DNA of 64,000 nt from Mycolicibacterium sp. CBMA 234 (GCF_009729415.1 NZ_MPKW01000024.1:62001-126000), one strand, 5' to 3'. Shown: positions 41,200-49,368, counted from the first letter of the stretch. Translations and numbers: made by a program. Notes: generated by a model not told the origin, from the sequence alone.

Positions 41200-42024
41200 T
41201 CACGGCAAGCCGGAGGTGATCATCGGCGCCAAGCTGGTCAGGCTCATGAGTCCCGGCACGACGCCGGGGATGGCCTGCGCCGCCGGTGCCGCAGCCGCAA
41301 CTGCGGCCGGTGCGGTGGCCAGCGGTGACGACAGTGCCGGAGCGGCAGCCAGCGGAGCAGCAGCCAACGGTGCGGCGAGCGGCGCCGTGGCGGCGGCCAA
41401 CGGAGCAGCCAGCGGAACTGCGGCAGCCGGCGCAGCAGCGGCCAGCGGTGCAGTCAGCGGTGCGGTCAGCGGTGCGGCCGCGGCCGCGAGCGGTGCGGTG
41501 GCAGCGGCCAGCGGCGAGGTCGCAGCGGTCGCAACCGGAGCCGCAGCAGCCGGCTGGGGCAGCAGGTTCGCCAGCGGCGTGCCGGCCGGCAGCAGCGAGG
41601 TCAGGTCACCCGGGAAGGCGATCTGCTTCGGCAGCGGCACTGGCGAGCCCGGAATCTGCGGCAGGTTGATGTTGGCCGACGGGATCAGGCCCTGGGCCGG
41701 GGCGGCAGCGGCGGGCGCGGCAGCGGCGGGGGCAGCAGCGCCGGGCACCAGGTTCTGCGGCAGGGTGACCGAAGCGGTGGCGGCGGGAGCAGCCGGAGCG
41801 GCAGCCGGGGCGCCACTCGTGAGGGCCTGGGTGACACCCGACAGCGCCTGGACCGGAGCCTGGGCGAGTTCATTGACCAGCGGCGTGCCGGGCACGACAG
41901 GTGCCGGGGCGGCCGGGGCCGGGTCGGCGGCCGCGACCGCGCTCAGCATGATTGCCACCGGGACTGCGCCTGCGGCGGCAATCATGCTGGTGGCCAACAG
42001 TTTTCCAGTAGTGCGGTTGCGCAT
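41200..42024 (-). CDS. Secreted Ala/Pro-rich protein (Rv1158c-like)
   Basis: 274 residues with a signal peptide (LLATSMIAAAGAVPVAIML, cleavage near AAA-DPA). The body is almost entirely Ala, Pro, Leu and Val with repeated APLAAP and AAAP units (about 85-245) and no cysteine. The final residues (SLAPMITSGLP) look like a short hydrophobic end. It corresponds to Rv1158c, is next to the Rv1157c-like gene on the same strand, and is divergent from pimE. Confidence 0.83.
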   Translation of the reverse strand: MRNRTTGKLLATSMIAAAGAVPVAIMLSAVAAADPAPAAPAPVVPGTPLVNELAQAPVQALSGVTQALTSGAPAAAPAAPAATASVTLPQNLVPGAAAPAAAAPAAAAPAQGLIPSANINLPQIPGSPVPLPKQIAFPGDLTSLLPAGTPLANLLPQPAAAAPVATAATSPLAAATAPLAAAAAPLTAPLTAPLAAAAPAAAVPLAAPLAAATAPLAAPLAAAPLAAAPALSSPLATAPAAVAAAAPAAQAIPGVVPGLMSLTSLAPMITSGLP

Positions 42025-42060
42025 TTTGGGGGTCCTCCCGGTCCAGTGGTGGCGCGTCAG

Positions 42061-42078
42061 AACTGAAACTATTCAGTT
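42061..42078. promoter_or_regulatory. Palindrome in the Rv1158c-like/pimE divergent promoter
   Basis: aactgaa-acta-ttcagtt is a perfect 7-4-7 dyad, 36 bases upstream of the Rv1158c-like start. The AT-rich symmetrical site suggests binding of a dimeric regulator shared by both genes. Confidence 0.45.
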
Positions 42079-42141
42079 ACTGGTGTTACTCAAGTGACAC
42101 GTGTGGCATTTATGGAACCGTTACTGACCAGAAGGCGAAAG

Positions 42142-43371
42142 GTGACCGACCGTTACAGTCGTGCGATAAACACCGCCACGCGATCAGTCCTCCGCTGGGC
42201 GCCGCTGATGCTGGCGCTCAGCGTCGTTGCGCGCTTCGCCTGGACCTACCTGGTACCCAACGGGGCCAACTTCGTCGACCTCCACGTCTATGTCGGCGGC
42301 GCCTCGACGCTCGGTACCGGCCACCCGCTGTACGACTACGTCTACGCCGACCAGACTCCGGATTTCCCGCTGCCGTTCACCTATCCGCCGTTCGCCGCCG
42401 TGCTGTTCTATCCGCTGCATTTCGTGCCGTTCGGTTTGCTGGCGTTCTGCTGGCAGCTCGGGATCATTGCGGCGCTCTACGGCGTGGTGTGGATCAGCCT
42501 GCGGCTCATCGGGCGGGGCGAGCGAAGCGACGGGGGATGTTCAGCCGACCCCGGGCATCGCCTCGCCATGGCCTGGACCGCCGTCGGCATCTGGACCGAG
42601 CCGCTGCGCAGCACCTTCGACTACGGGCAGATCAACGTCGTCCTCGTGCTCGCTGTGCTCTACGCGGTGTACAGCACGCGCTGGTGGTGGTCCGGACTGC
42701 TGGTCGGCCTGGCCGCCGGGGTGAAGCTGACGCCGGCGGTGACGGGCCTCTACTTCCTCGGCGTCCGGCGCTGGGGAGTCGCGGTCTTCGCGGCCGTCAC
42801 GTTCCTCGGCACCGTGCTCGTGTCGTGGCTGGTGCTGCGTCACGAAGCGCTCTACTACTTCACCGATCTGCTGGGTGACGCCAATCGGATTGGTCCGGTC
42901 GCGACGTCGTTCAACCAATCCTGGCGGGGAGCCATCTCCCGAATCGTCGGGCATGACGCCGGATTCGAGCCGGCGGTCATCATTGCGGTGGCGTTGACGG
43001 CGGTGCTGGCATGGTTCGCCTGGCGCGCCGTCTACGGTCCCGAACGTCCCGATCGACTCGGCGCGCTGCTGGTGGTGCAGCTGTTCGGGCTGCTGTTTTC
43101 GCCGATCTCGTGGACCCACCACTGGGTGTGGCTGATCCCGCTGATGATGTGGCTGTGGCACGGGCCGGTCGCGGGGTTGCGCGGCGCGCGGGCGTTGCGC
43201 TGGACCTGGCTCGTGCTGATGCTCGTCGGGGTGCCGTGGCTGCTGAGCTTCGCGCAGCCGACGATCTGGGTGATCAGCCGGCCGTGGTACCTGGCGTGGG
43301 CGGGTCTGGTCTACCCGGTGATGACGGTTGTGACGCTGGCCTGGATGGCAGCTAGACGACCAGCCCGTTGA
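42142..43371 (+). CDS. pimE: Polyprenol-phosphate-mannose-dependent PIM alpha-(1-2)-mannosyltransferase
   Basis: 409 residues from the GTG at 42142, chosen because AGAAGG lies 6 bases upstream; earlier starts at 42112 (ATG) and 42094 (GTG) are possible. A GT-C enzyme with about ten membrane helices. The N-terminal PNGANFVDLHVY carries the catalytic Asp known from PimE, followed by QTPDFPLPFTYPPFAAV. It adds mannose from polyprenyl-phosphate-mannose to PIM4 to give PIM5/PIM6. A cytoplasmic loop contains GRGERSDGG, encoded by a 20-base repeat also found upstream of lpqW. Confidence 0.88.
   Translation: MTDRYSRAINTATRSVLRWAPLMLALSVVARFAWTYLVPNGANFVDLHVYVGGASTLGTGHPLYDYVYADQTPDFPLPFTYPPFAAVLFYPLHFVPFGLLAFCWQLGIIAALYGVVWISLRLIGRGERSDGGCSADPGHRLAMAWTAVGIWTEPLRSTFDYGQINVVLVLAVLYAVYSTRWWWSGLLVGLAAGVKLTPAVTGLYFLGVRRWGVAVFAAVTFLGTVLVSWLVLRHEALYYFTDLLGDANRIGPVATSFNQSWRGAISRIVGHDAGFEPAVIIAVALTAVLAWFAWRAVYGPERPDRLGALLVVQLFGLLFSPISWTHHWVWLIPLMMWLWHGPVAGLRGARALRWTWLVLMLVGVPWLLSFAQPTIWVISRPWYLAWAGLVYPVMTVVTLAWMAARRPAR
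42515..42534 (+). repeat. 20-bp dispersed repeat inside pimE (copy 1)
   Basis: ggggcgagcgaagcgacggg occurs here in frame within the pimE coding region and again, base for base, at 50289-50308 upstream of lpqW. In pimE it encodes part of a loop. Confidence 0.85.
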
Positions 43372-43627
43372 TATCCGCGGCCATCGCCATGTCCTTGTCG
43401 GTGATGCCGCCTTCGGAGTGGGTGACCAGATTGAAAGTGACTGTCCGCCAACGGATATCGATATCCGGATGATGGTCCTTGGCTTCGGCGTGGATCGCCA
43501 CCCGGCGGACCGCGTCGATACCGTCGAGGAACGCCGGGAATTTCACAGACCTGCGGAGTACGCCGTCGACGCGTTTCCAACCGTTGGGCAGCGCGGCGTC
43601 GACTTGTTCATCGGTAAGGACGGCCAT
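43352..43627 (-). CDS. 4a-hydroxytetrahydrobiopterin dehydratase (PCD/DCoH family)
   Basis: 91 residues from the ATG at 43627. The family motif HHPDIDIRWRTV follows HAEAKD, giving the catalytic histidine pair. It dehydrates 4a-hydroxy-tetrahydropterins or, as in many bacteria without phenylalanine hydroxylase, acts in pterin or molybdopterin metabolism. It corresponds to Rv1159A and overlaps the 3' end of pimE by 20 bases, convergent. Confidence 0.88.
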   Translation of the reverse strand: MAVLTDEQVDAALPNGWKRVDGVLRRSVKFPAFLDGIDAVRRVAIHAEAKDHHPDIDIRWRTVTFNLVTHSEGGITDKDMAMAADINGLVV

Positions 43628-43643
43628 GCCCCCATTGTTCCGG

Positions 43644-43701
43644 CGAGCGTGGGGGATTACGAGGAATTTTTGCTGAATTTCCACGCCAACCCGCACGCTC
43701 G
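43644..43701. repeat. 58-nt palindromic repeat, copy 2 (left of the DUF559 gene)
   Basis: Begins cgagcgtgggggattacgag, identical to copy 1 over its first 20 bases, and ends cacgctcg. It is followed by atggcc, so that cacgctcgatggcc at 43694-43707 is repeated exactly at 44718-44731, on the other side of the DUF559 gene. Confidence 0.85.
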
Positions 43702-43772
43702 ATGGCCTGACCTGTGGATAACCTCGCCGTCTGGCGCTGAAATTGTCACCCGCCCCGTTGAGGGTGGGCGCC

Positions 43773-44627
43773 ATGGACCCACTCATCCTCGGCTCGGAGG
43801 CGGTACGCGCCGGTCGTCTCACCGAGCATCAGCTGCGCGCTCGCTATCGGATGGTCTTTCGCAACGTGTACCTCGCCAACGACGTGGCGATGACGGCCGA
43901 ACTCAAAGCGCGCGCAGGGTGGCTGTTCGCTGGTCCGAACGCGGTGCTGGCCGGAGTGTCAGCGGCTGCCGTGCACGGGGCGAAGTGGCTTGACCCCGAC
44001 GCGCCGGCGGTTATCGTGCGTTCGGATCGGCACTGCCCCAAGGGGCTGACGGCACACTCGTATGTCCTTGCCCCACAGGATATTTGCGTACGACGAGGCA
44101 TGTGCGTCACCACGGCCGCTCGCACTGCCTTCGACCTCGCGCGCCTGCTGCCGACTGCCCGGGCCGTGCCGATCGTCGACGCGCTGATGAACGCAACCAG
44201 ACTGAAGCCGACGGACATCGTGCCGTTGATCGAGGCGAATCCGGGTGCCCGCGGAGTATGCCGGGCGGAGTCCGCATTGGAATTGGTCGACGGTGGTGCC
44301 GAGTCGCCGCAAGAGACGCGGCTACGGCTTGCGCTGGTAGCGGGTGGGCTGCCGGCCCCCGAGACCCAGATCGAGTTCTACGACGAATACGGCGAGGCGT
44401 TCATCCGCGTCGACATGGGCTGGCGCCAGTGGAAAGTCGCGGTCGAGTACGACGGTGTGCAGCACTGGGCTGACAGTCGCCAGCGGGCCTGGGACATCGA
44501 GCGCATCGCGATCTTGGAGGCCATGGGATGGGTCGTCATCAGGGTCAGCGCCGCGATGCTGCGTGATCCGAACAAGCTGGTCGTGCGGGTGCGCGCGACA
44601 CTTCGTGCCAGGGGCTGTCTGGCGTGA
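43773..44627 (+). CDS. DUF559 nuclease-like protein with AbiEi-type N-terminus
   Basis: 284 residues from the ATG at 43773 (GTG at 43743 is possible). The N-terminal 160 residues resemble the AbiEi-like region seen in many actinobacterial proteins (LTEHQLRARYRMVFRNVYLA). The C-terminal 110 residues are a DUF559/VSR-like fold: IRVDMGWRQWKVAVEYDG has the Asp and the E-x-D-type acids expected in PD-(D/E)XK nucleases, followed by HWADSRQRAWDIERI. The usual phage-defence partner (a nucleotidyltransferase toxin) is not adjacent. It is not in the recalled M. tuberculosis order and is bracketed by 58-nt palindromic repeats. Confidence 0.82.
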   Translation: MDPLILGSEAVRAGRLTEHQLRARYRMVFRNVYLANDVAMTAELKARAGWLFAGPNAVLAGVSAAAVHGAKWLDPDAPAVIVRSDRHCPKGLTAHSYVLAPQDICVRRGMCVTTAARTAFDLARLLPTARAVPIVDALMNATRLKPTDIVPLIEANPGARGVCRAESALELVDGGAESPQETRLRLALVAGGLPAPETQIEFYDEYGEAFIRVDMGWRQWKVAVEYDGVQHWADSRQRAWDIERIAILEAMGWVVIRVSAAMLRDPNKLVVRVRATLRARGCLA

Positions 44628-44636
44628 CGGCCGCAT

Positions 44637-44694
44637 CGAGCGTGGTGGATTACTAGGAATTCGTGCGGATTTTCCGCGCCAACCCCCACTCTCG
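44637..44694. repeat. 58-nt palindromic repeat, copy 3 (right of the DUF559 gene)
   Basis: Begins cgagcgtggtggattactag, ends cccccactctcg; same length as copies 1 and 2 with scattered differences. It starts 9 bases after the DUF559 stop. A partial right half follows at 44711-44731 and shares cacgctcgatggcc with copy 2's right flank. Confidence 0.82.
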
Positions 44695-44738
44695 GCGGGA
44701 CTAGTCGTGCCAGCCCCCACGCTCGATGGCCAAGTAGC

Positions 44739-45128
44739 GTGTTCGACGTGATCGTTGTCGCGGGCGCGCTCATCGCCGACGCCAGACTGCTGGTCGCGCA
44801 GCGCAACCGGCCGCCCGAACTCGCCGGCCTCTGGGAACTGCCCGGCGGCAAGGTGAATCCGGGGGAGACCGACGAGCAGGCGCTGGCCCGTGAACTCCAT
44901 GAAGAACTCGGCGTCACGGTGGCCGTCGGCGCGAGGTTGGGGGAGGACGTGCCGCTGTCCGACACCGTCACGTTGCGGGGATACCGGGTGTCGACCAACG
45001 ACGCGCCCCACGCCCACGATCATCACGCGGTCCGGTGGGTCGGCGTCGAGGACCTCGACGACCTTCCCTGGGTGCCTGCGGACACTGCCTGGCTCGATGA
45101 GCTCAAGGCGGCGCTGCGAACTCAGTAG
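44739..45128 (+). CDS. mutT2: Nudix hydrolase MutT2
   Basis: 129 residues. The Nudix box is complete: GKVNPGETDEQALARELHEE followed by LGV (G-x5-E-x7-REUxEExGU). The N-terminal VAGALIADARLLVAQRNRPP matches the MutT type that sanitises oxidised nucleotides (8-oxo-dGTP, 5-methyl-dCTP for MutT2). It corresponds to Rv1160. Starts at 44739 or 44748 (both GTG) are possible. It overlaps the zinc-ribbon gene by 7 bases. Confidence 0.92.
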   Translation: MFDVIVVAGALIADARLLVAQRNRPPELAGLWELPGGKVNPGETDEQALARELHEELGVTVAVGARLGEDVPLSDTVTLRGYRVSTNDAPHAHDHHAVRWVGVEDLDDLPWVPADTAWLDELKAALRTQ

Positions 45129-45394
45129 CGCAGGCGGTCGCCGACGACGCGCGACGACGCCATCTCGGTGCCGTGCTGCGCGGTGTACACCGGGTGCAGC
45201 AGCGCCGGGTACTTGCAATGCGGGCAGTCAGTCTTCGCCTTGTTCACCGTGGAGAACGTCAAATGGTGACACGCAGCACACCGCACCACGAAGAATCCGC
45301 CTGCCCAATTGGCTAATCCGGCGAATATCGCAGCGGTTGCGCCGAGCGCTAACAAGAACCCAACCACGCCGGTTAACACTTCGTAGACGGTCAT
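45122..45394 (-). CDS. Small membrane protein with zinc ribbon
   Basis: 90 residues: one or two N-terminal hydrophobic helices (residues 5-40) followed by a C-terminal zinc ribbon with CAAC and CPHC knuckles, 18 residues apart. The topology suggests a cytoplasmic metal site tethered to the membrane. I do not recognise the family. It lies convergent to mutT2 with a slight overlap. Confidence 0.7.
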   Translation of the reverse strand: MTVYEVLTGVVGFLLALGATAAIFAGLANWAGGFFVVRCAACHHLTFSTVNKAKTDCPHCKYPALLHPVYTAQHGTEMASSRVVGDRLRY

Positions 45395-45487
45395 GACGGC
45401 GACCTCCTCGCGCTGGTTCCCGGGAACTACCGAGACGCTTCCACGGTACTCGCGAAATGAGTGAAGGGGCTGGTCAATGGCTATATA

Positions 45488-45655
45488 TCAAGCCTTGCGG
45501 GCGCGCTTGTAGACCTTCTCCAGATCCTTGCCGCGGACCCCGTGCTGCGCGGCCTTCTCCACCTTGTGCAATACCAGCGGACACCGCTTACACCGGGGCT
45601 TGCTGCGGCAGCACTTCTTCTTCGGTTTAACGCCCGCGAGCTTGCTGAGCTTCAT
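45488..45655 (-). CDS. Short Lys/Cys-rich protein
   Basis: 55 residues from the ATG at 45655. The sequence begins MKLSKLAGVKPKKKCCRSKP and continues RCKRCP, with four cysteines within 15 residues in a strongly basic context, then an alpha-helical basic end. It looks like a small zinc or nucleic-acid-binding protein and, I believe, has short uncharacterised homologs next to typA in mycobacteria. It is divergent from typA with 68 bases between starts. Confidence 0.7.
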   Translation of the reverse strand: MKLSKLAGVKPKKKCCRSKPRCKRCPLVLHKVEKAAQHGVRGKDLEKVYKRARKA

Positions 45656-45723
45656 CGATGAGCAGTTTTCCCAGGGCTGCCACAGTTTCGCAAACCGGCC
45701 CTTTCGCTGCGACAATCTTGGGC

Positions 45724-47634
45724 GTGAGTGAGCAGGCTAGCGCCGGATTCAGAAATGTCGCCATCGTCGCACACGTCGACCACGGCAAGACGACCCTCGT
45801 CGATGCCATGCTGCGGCAGTCCGGGGCGTTGACCCACCGCGGCGACGACTCGACCGAACGCATCATGGACTCCGGTGACCTTGAGAAGGAAAAGGGCATC
45901 ACGATCCTGGCCAAGAACACCGCGGTGCACCGGCACCACGCCGACGGCACCGTGACGGTCATCAACGTGATCGACACCCCCGGCCACGCCGACTTCGGTG
46001 GTGAGGTCGAGCGCGGCCTGTCGATGGTCGACGGCGTCGTGCTGCTGGTCGATGCCTCCGAAGGCCCGCTGCCGCAGACCCGCTTCGTGCTCCGCAAGGC
46101 ACTTTCGGCGCACCTGCCGGTGATCCTGGTGGTCAACAAGACCGACCGGCCCGACGCCCGCATCGCCGAGGTCGTCGAGGAGAGCCACGACCTGCTGCTC
46201 GACGTCGCCTCCGACCTGGACGAGGAAGCCCAGGCTGCTGCCGAGAAGGCCCTCGACCTGCCGACCCTGTATGCCTCCGGCCGCGCCGGTGTCGCCTCGA
46301 CGGTTCAGCCCGCCAACGGCGAGGTGCCCGACAGCGAGAACCTGGACCCGCTGTTCGACGTGCTGCTCGAGCACATCCCGGCGCCCAAGGGCAACCCGGA
46401 CGCCCCGCTTCAGGCGCTGGTCACCAACCTCGACGCGTCGGCCTTCCTCGGCCGTCTGGCGCTGGTCCGGATCTACAACGGCAAGCTCAAGAAGGGCCAG
46501 CAGGTGGCCTGGATGCGTGAGGTCGACGGCGCACCCGTCATCACCTCCGGCAAGATCACCGAACTCCTCGTCACCGTCGGCGTCGAGCGCACCCCGACCA
46601 CCGAAGCCGTGGCCGGCGACATCGTCGCCGTCGCGGGTATGTCGGAGATCATGATCGGCGACACCCTGGCCGACCCGGACCACGCGCACGCCCTGCCCCG
46701 CATCACCGTCGACGAGCCCGCCATCTCGGTGACCATCGGCACCAACAGCTCGCCGCTGGCCGGCAAGGTCTCCGGTCACAAGCTGACGGCGCGAATGGTC
46801 AAGTCCCGCTTGGATTCTGAGCTGGTCGGTAACGTCTCGATCCGCGTGGTCGACATCGGCCGCCCGGACGCCTGGGAGGTCCAGGGCCGTGGGGAGCTGG
46901 CGCTGGCCGTGCTGGTCGAGCAGATGCGCCGCGAGGGCTTCGAGCTGACCGTCGGCAAGCCGCAGGTGGTCACGCGGACCGTCGACGGCAAGCTGCACGA
47001 GCCCTTCGAGGAACTGACCGTCGACTGTCCCGAGGAGTTCCTCGGCGCCATCACCCAGCTGATGGCCGCCCGCAAGGGCCGCATGGAGCAGATGGCCAAC
47101 CACGCCGCCGGATGGGTTCGCATGGACTTCATCGTGCCCAGCCGTGGCCTGATCGGCTTCCGCACCGATTTCCTGACGCTGACCCGCGGCACCGGTATCG
47201 CCAACGCCGTATTCGAGGGCTATCGGCCCTGGGCCGGCGAGATCCGCGCTCGGCACACGGGCTCACTGGTCAGTGACCGGACCGGCAGCATCACCCCGTT
47301 CGCGATGATCCAGTTGTCCGATCGCGGCCAGTTCTTCGTCGAACCTGGTGAGGACACCTACGAGGGCCAGGTCGTCGGGATCAACCCGCGCGCCGAGGAT
47401 CTCGACATCAACATCACCCGCGAGAAGAAGCTGACCAACATGCGGTCGTCCACGGCCGACGTGATGGAGACTCTGGCGCGGCCGCTGGAGCTCGGTCTGG
47501 AACAGGCCATGGAGTTCTGTGCCGAGGACGAGTGCGTCGAGGTCACTCCCGAGGTCGTCCGCGTGCGCAAGGTCGAGCTGACCGCCAGCCTCCGAGCTCG
47601 GGCCAAGTCCCGCGAGAAGGCTCGCAACAACTAA
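45724..47634 (+). CDS. typA: Ribosome-associated GTPase TypA/BipA
   Basis: 636 residues from a GTG start at 45724; codons upstream to 45658 lack similarity to the family. The translational GTPase motifs are all present: AHVDHGKTTL (P-loop), DTPGHADFGGE (switch II) and NKTDRPDA (base recognition), followed by domains II, III and the family-specific C-terminal domain with GRGELALAVLVEQMRREGFE and EKKLTNMRSS. It binds the ribosome and supports assembly and stress adaptation. It corresponds to Rv1165. A long hairpin follows the stop. Confidence 0.93.
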   Translation: MSEQASAGFRNVAIVAHVDHGKTTLVDAMLRQSGALTHRGDDSTERIMDSGDLEKEKGITILAKNTAVHRHHADGTVTVINVIDTPGHADFGGEVERGLSMVDGVVLLVDASEGPLPQTRFVLRKALSAHLPVILVVNKTDRPDARIAEVVEESHDLLLDVASDLDEEAQAAAEKALDLPTLYASGRAGVASTVQPANGEVPDSENLDPLFDVLLEHIPAPKGNPDAPLQALVTNLDASAFLGRLALVRIYNGKLKKGQQVAWMREVDGAPVITSGKITELLVTVGVERTPTTEAVAGDIVAVAGMSEIMIGDTLADPDHAHALPRITVDEPAISVTIGTNSSPLAGKVSGHKLTARMVKSRLDSELVGNVSIRVVDIGRPDAWEVQGRGELALAVLVEQMRREGFELTVGKPQVVTRTVDGKLHEPFEELTVDCPEEFLGAITQLMAARKGRMEQMANHAAGWVRMDFIVPSRGLIGFRTDFLTLTRGTGIANAVFEGYRPWAGEIRARHTGSLVSDRTGSITPFAMIQLSDRGQFFVEPGEDTYEGQVVGINPRAEDLDINITREKKLTNMRSSTADVMETLARPLELGLEQAMEFCAEDECVEVTPEVVRVRKVELTASLRARAKSREKARNN

Positions 47635-47644
47635 CTCTCTCTGT

Positions 47645-47701
47645 GCCGAACGGCCAGTTATCGCACGCCCTTTCGCGACGTGCGCTAGCTGGCCGTTCGG
47701 C
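47645..47701. repeat. Long hairpin after typA (family E, copy 1)
   Basis: 57 nt. Outer stem gccgaacggccag with its complement; inner stem cgcacg/cgtgcg around ccctttcgcga. It shares ggccagtta-cgcacgccctttcg-gacgtgcgct with the element at 49369-49422. It lies between convergent typA and flotillin genes and can act as a bidirectional terminator. Confidence 0.85.
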
Positions 47702-47720
47702 GTTCCAGCCGGGGACAGTC

Positions 47721-48857
47721 CTACGGCGCCTGTAGGGCCTTCGGATCGTCCAGCTCTGCAGCCGGTTCCGACGAGCGTTGTCCGTCCAGCCCGCTACGCA
47801 GCGATTCGAAGATCGCCAGGCCTTGCCCCACCAGTCCGGTGGCCATCTGCCCCAGCCCGTCGGTGCCGTTCAGCACCGTCAAGTTGGCGCCCTTGAGTCC
47901 CTGGGCCGCCTGCTTGACGATTTCGGGCAATTGGTCGATCAGCATCTTGTCCAGAGCAACCCGGTTGTGCGAGGCCGCGGCCTCGGCCTGGATCTTCATT
48001 TTCGCCGCGTCGGCCTCTGCCAGGATTCGGATGCGCTCGGCCTCGGCCTCGGCGGGTTTGACCACTTCGGCGACCAACTCCTGCTGGCGCAACTCGGCGG
48101 CACGCTGGGCCAGTTCGGTCTTCATCTGCAGCACTTCGCGTTGGGCCTGAGCCTGGGCCAGCGGTCCTGCCTGCGCGGCTTCGGCCTGCGCTCGGTCCAC
48201 CTCGGCTTTGTACTGCGCCTGCACGATCGAGGTCTGCCGGACGAACTCGGCCTGCTTGCGCTGCGACTCCTGCTCAGCCTCGGCGGCCGCCTGGTTGGCC
48301 TGCGCCTGAGCGATCTGCGCCTGCTGCTGAACCGCAGCGTTGAACGGGGCCGACAACGCTTGGATATAGCCGAGTGATCCGTCGTCGATGGACTGGATCT
48401 GCAGCGCATCGACCGCCAGCCCGATTTTGGCCATCTCTTCCTTGGAGCCATCGAGAACCTCGGTGGCCAGTTTCTGGCGCTCGCGAATGATGTCCTCGAC
48501 GGTCATCGACCCGATAATCGAGCGCAAATGGCCGGCGAAGATCCGGCCGGTCAGGATGGACATCTGGTTCTGATCGGACAAGAAGCGCTGTGCGGCGGAC
48601 ACGATGCTCTCGTTGTCGTTGCCCACCTTGAACGCGATCACGGCTCGCACGTTCAGAGTGATTCCCTGTTTCGTCACGCACTTTTCGGAGACCTCGGCCT
48701 CACACATTGCCAAGGTGAGGAACCGTACTTTGCGGAATACCGGCATGATGAACGCGCCGTGGCCGGTCACCACCCGAAATGGCGCGCTGATGCCGAACCG
48801 CCCGCCCGAGATCAACATCGCCTCATCCGGCGCGGGCACCCTGTAACCGAACATCAT
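47721..48857 (-). CDS. Flotillin/SPFH (band 7) family protein
   Basis: 378 residues. The SPFH domain spans about residues 10-190 (APFRVVTGHGAFIMPVFRKV, VRAVIAFKVGN). The middle (about 190-300) is an Ala/Glu/Gln-rich coiled coil with repeated QAQA and AEAEAER motifs, characteristic of flotillins, then a short hydrophobic end (LTVLNGTDGLGQMATGLVGQ). It lacks a clear N-terminal transmembrane helix and probably binds the membrane edge-on. It follows an NfeD-like gene on the same strand, the usual flotillin partner, and likely organises membrane microdomains. Confidence 0.88.
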   Translation of the reverse strand: MMFGYRVPAPDEAMLISGGRFGISAPFRVVTGHGAFIMPVFRKVRFLTLAMCEAEVSEKCVTKQGITLNVRAVIAFKVGNDNESIVSAAQRFLSDQNQMSILTGRIFAGHLRSIIGSMTVEDIIRERQKLATEVLDGSKEEMAKIGLAVDALQIQSIDDGSLGYIQALSAPFNAAVQQQAQIAQAQANQAAAEAEQESQRKQAEFVRQTSIVQAQYKAEVDRAQAEAAQAGPLAQAQAQREVLQMKTELAQRAAELRQQELVAEVVKPAEAEAERIRILAEADAAKMKIQAEAAASHNRVALDKMLIDQLPEIVKQAAQGLKGANLTVLNGTDGLGQMATGLVGQGLAIFESLRSGLDGQRSSEPAAELDDPKALQAP

Positions 48858-48921
48858 TGCCTCCCTAATTCTCGTCTCGATTGGTCAATTGCCTTGTCGT
48901 GTCTATGAATTGGCGCCAGGG

Positions 48922-49152
48922 TCACGGTGCGTCAGGCACCTGCGGGGGTGGCCACGGTTCCACTACCACTGCGCGCGCCCCGCGCACATCGATGACCAGC
49001 ACTTTGGTGCGGCGCGGCAGCGGCTCATGAGACCACGCCAGGTAGGCCTCCGTCGCCCCGCGCACCGTGACCAGCACCTCCCCGGCGCCCTGGTCACCGC
49101 GGGTTGCGACGACCAGGACCCCCACCTGGCCGACCGGCGACACTTCACCCAT
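48922..49152 (-). CDS. NfeD-like soluble OB-fold protein
   Basis: 76 residues from the ATG at 49152. It consists of only the beta-rich C-terminal OB-fold of NfeD (GQVGVLVVATRGDQGAGEVL, VLVIDVRGARAVVVEPWP), without membrane helices. In NfeD-flotillin pairs this domain contacts the flotillin. The short length means the membrane-bound NfeD part is missing or replaced. It is 64 bases upstream of the flotillin start. Confidence 0.7.
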   Translation of the reverse strand: MGEVSPVGQVGVLVVATRGDQGAGEVLVTVRGATEAYLAWSHEPLPRRTKVLVIDVRGARAVVVEPWPPPQVPDAP

Positions 49153-49368
49153 CGTCGCGTCCTCTCTGCCGGTCGCTACTCGGCTGGCCCTGCACAACGA
49201 TTCTCGCCGCGTCGGTGCGATCTGGTCGGACAACCGCAAGATGCCGAAAGTATCTCCGCGCCATAAGGTTGCGAGGCCGTCGATGAAACCGGAAGCGGTG
49301 TACCCGGTTTAGCGACAAGTTCTTGCACAATCCGCAGATTCGGCGATCGGTTTCAATTCGCACGGCGC

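Noticed and set aside
43773..44627. Considered as the antitoxin of a complete AbiE toxin-antitoxin pair
   Set aside because: No nucleotidyltransferase (AbiEii) gene lies next to it on either side, and the C-terminus is a DUF559 domain rather than the AbiEi antitoxin body.
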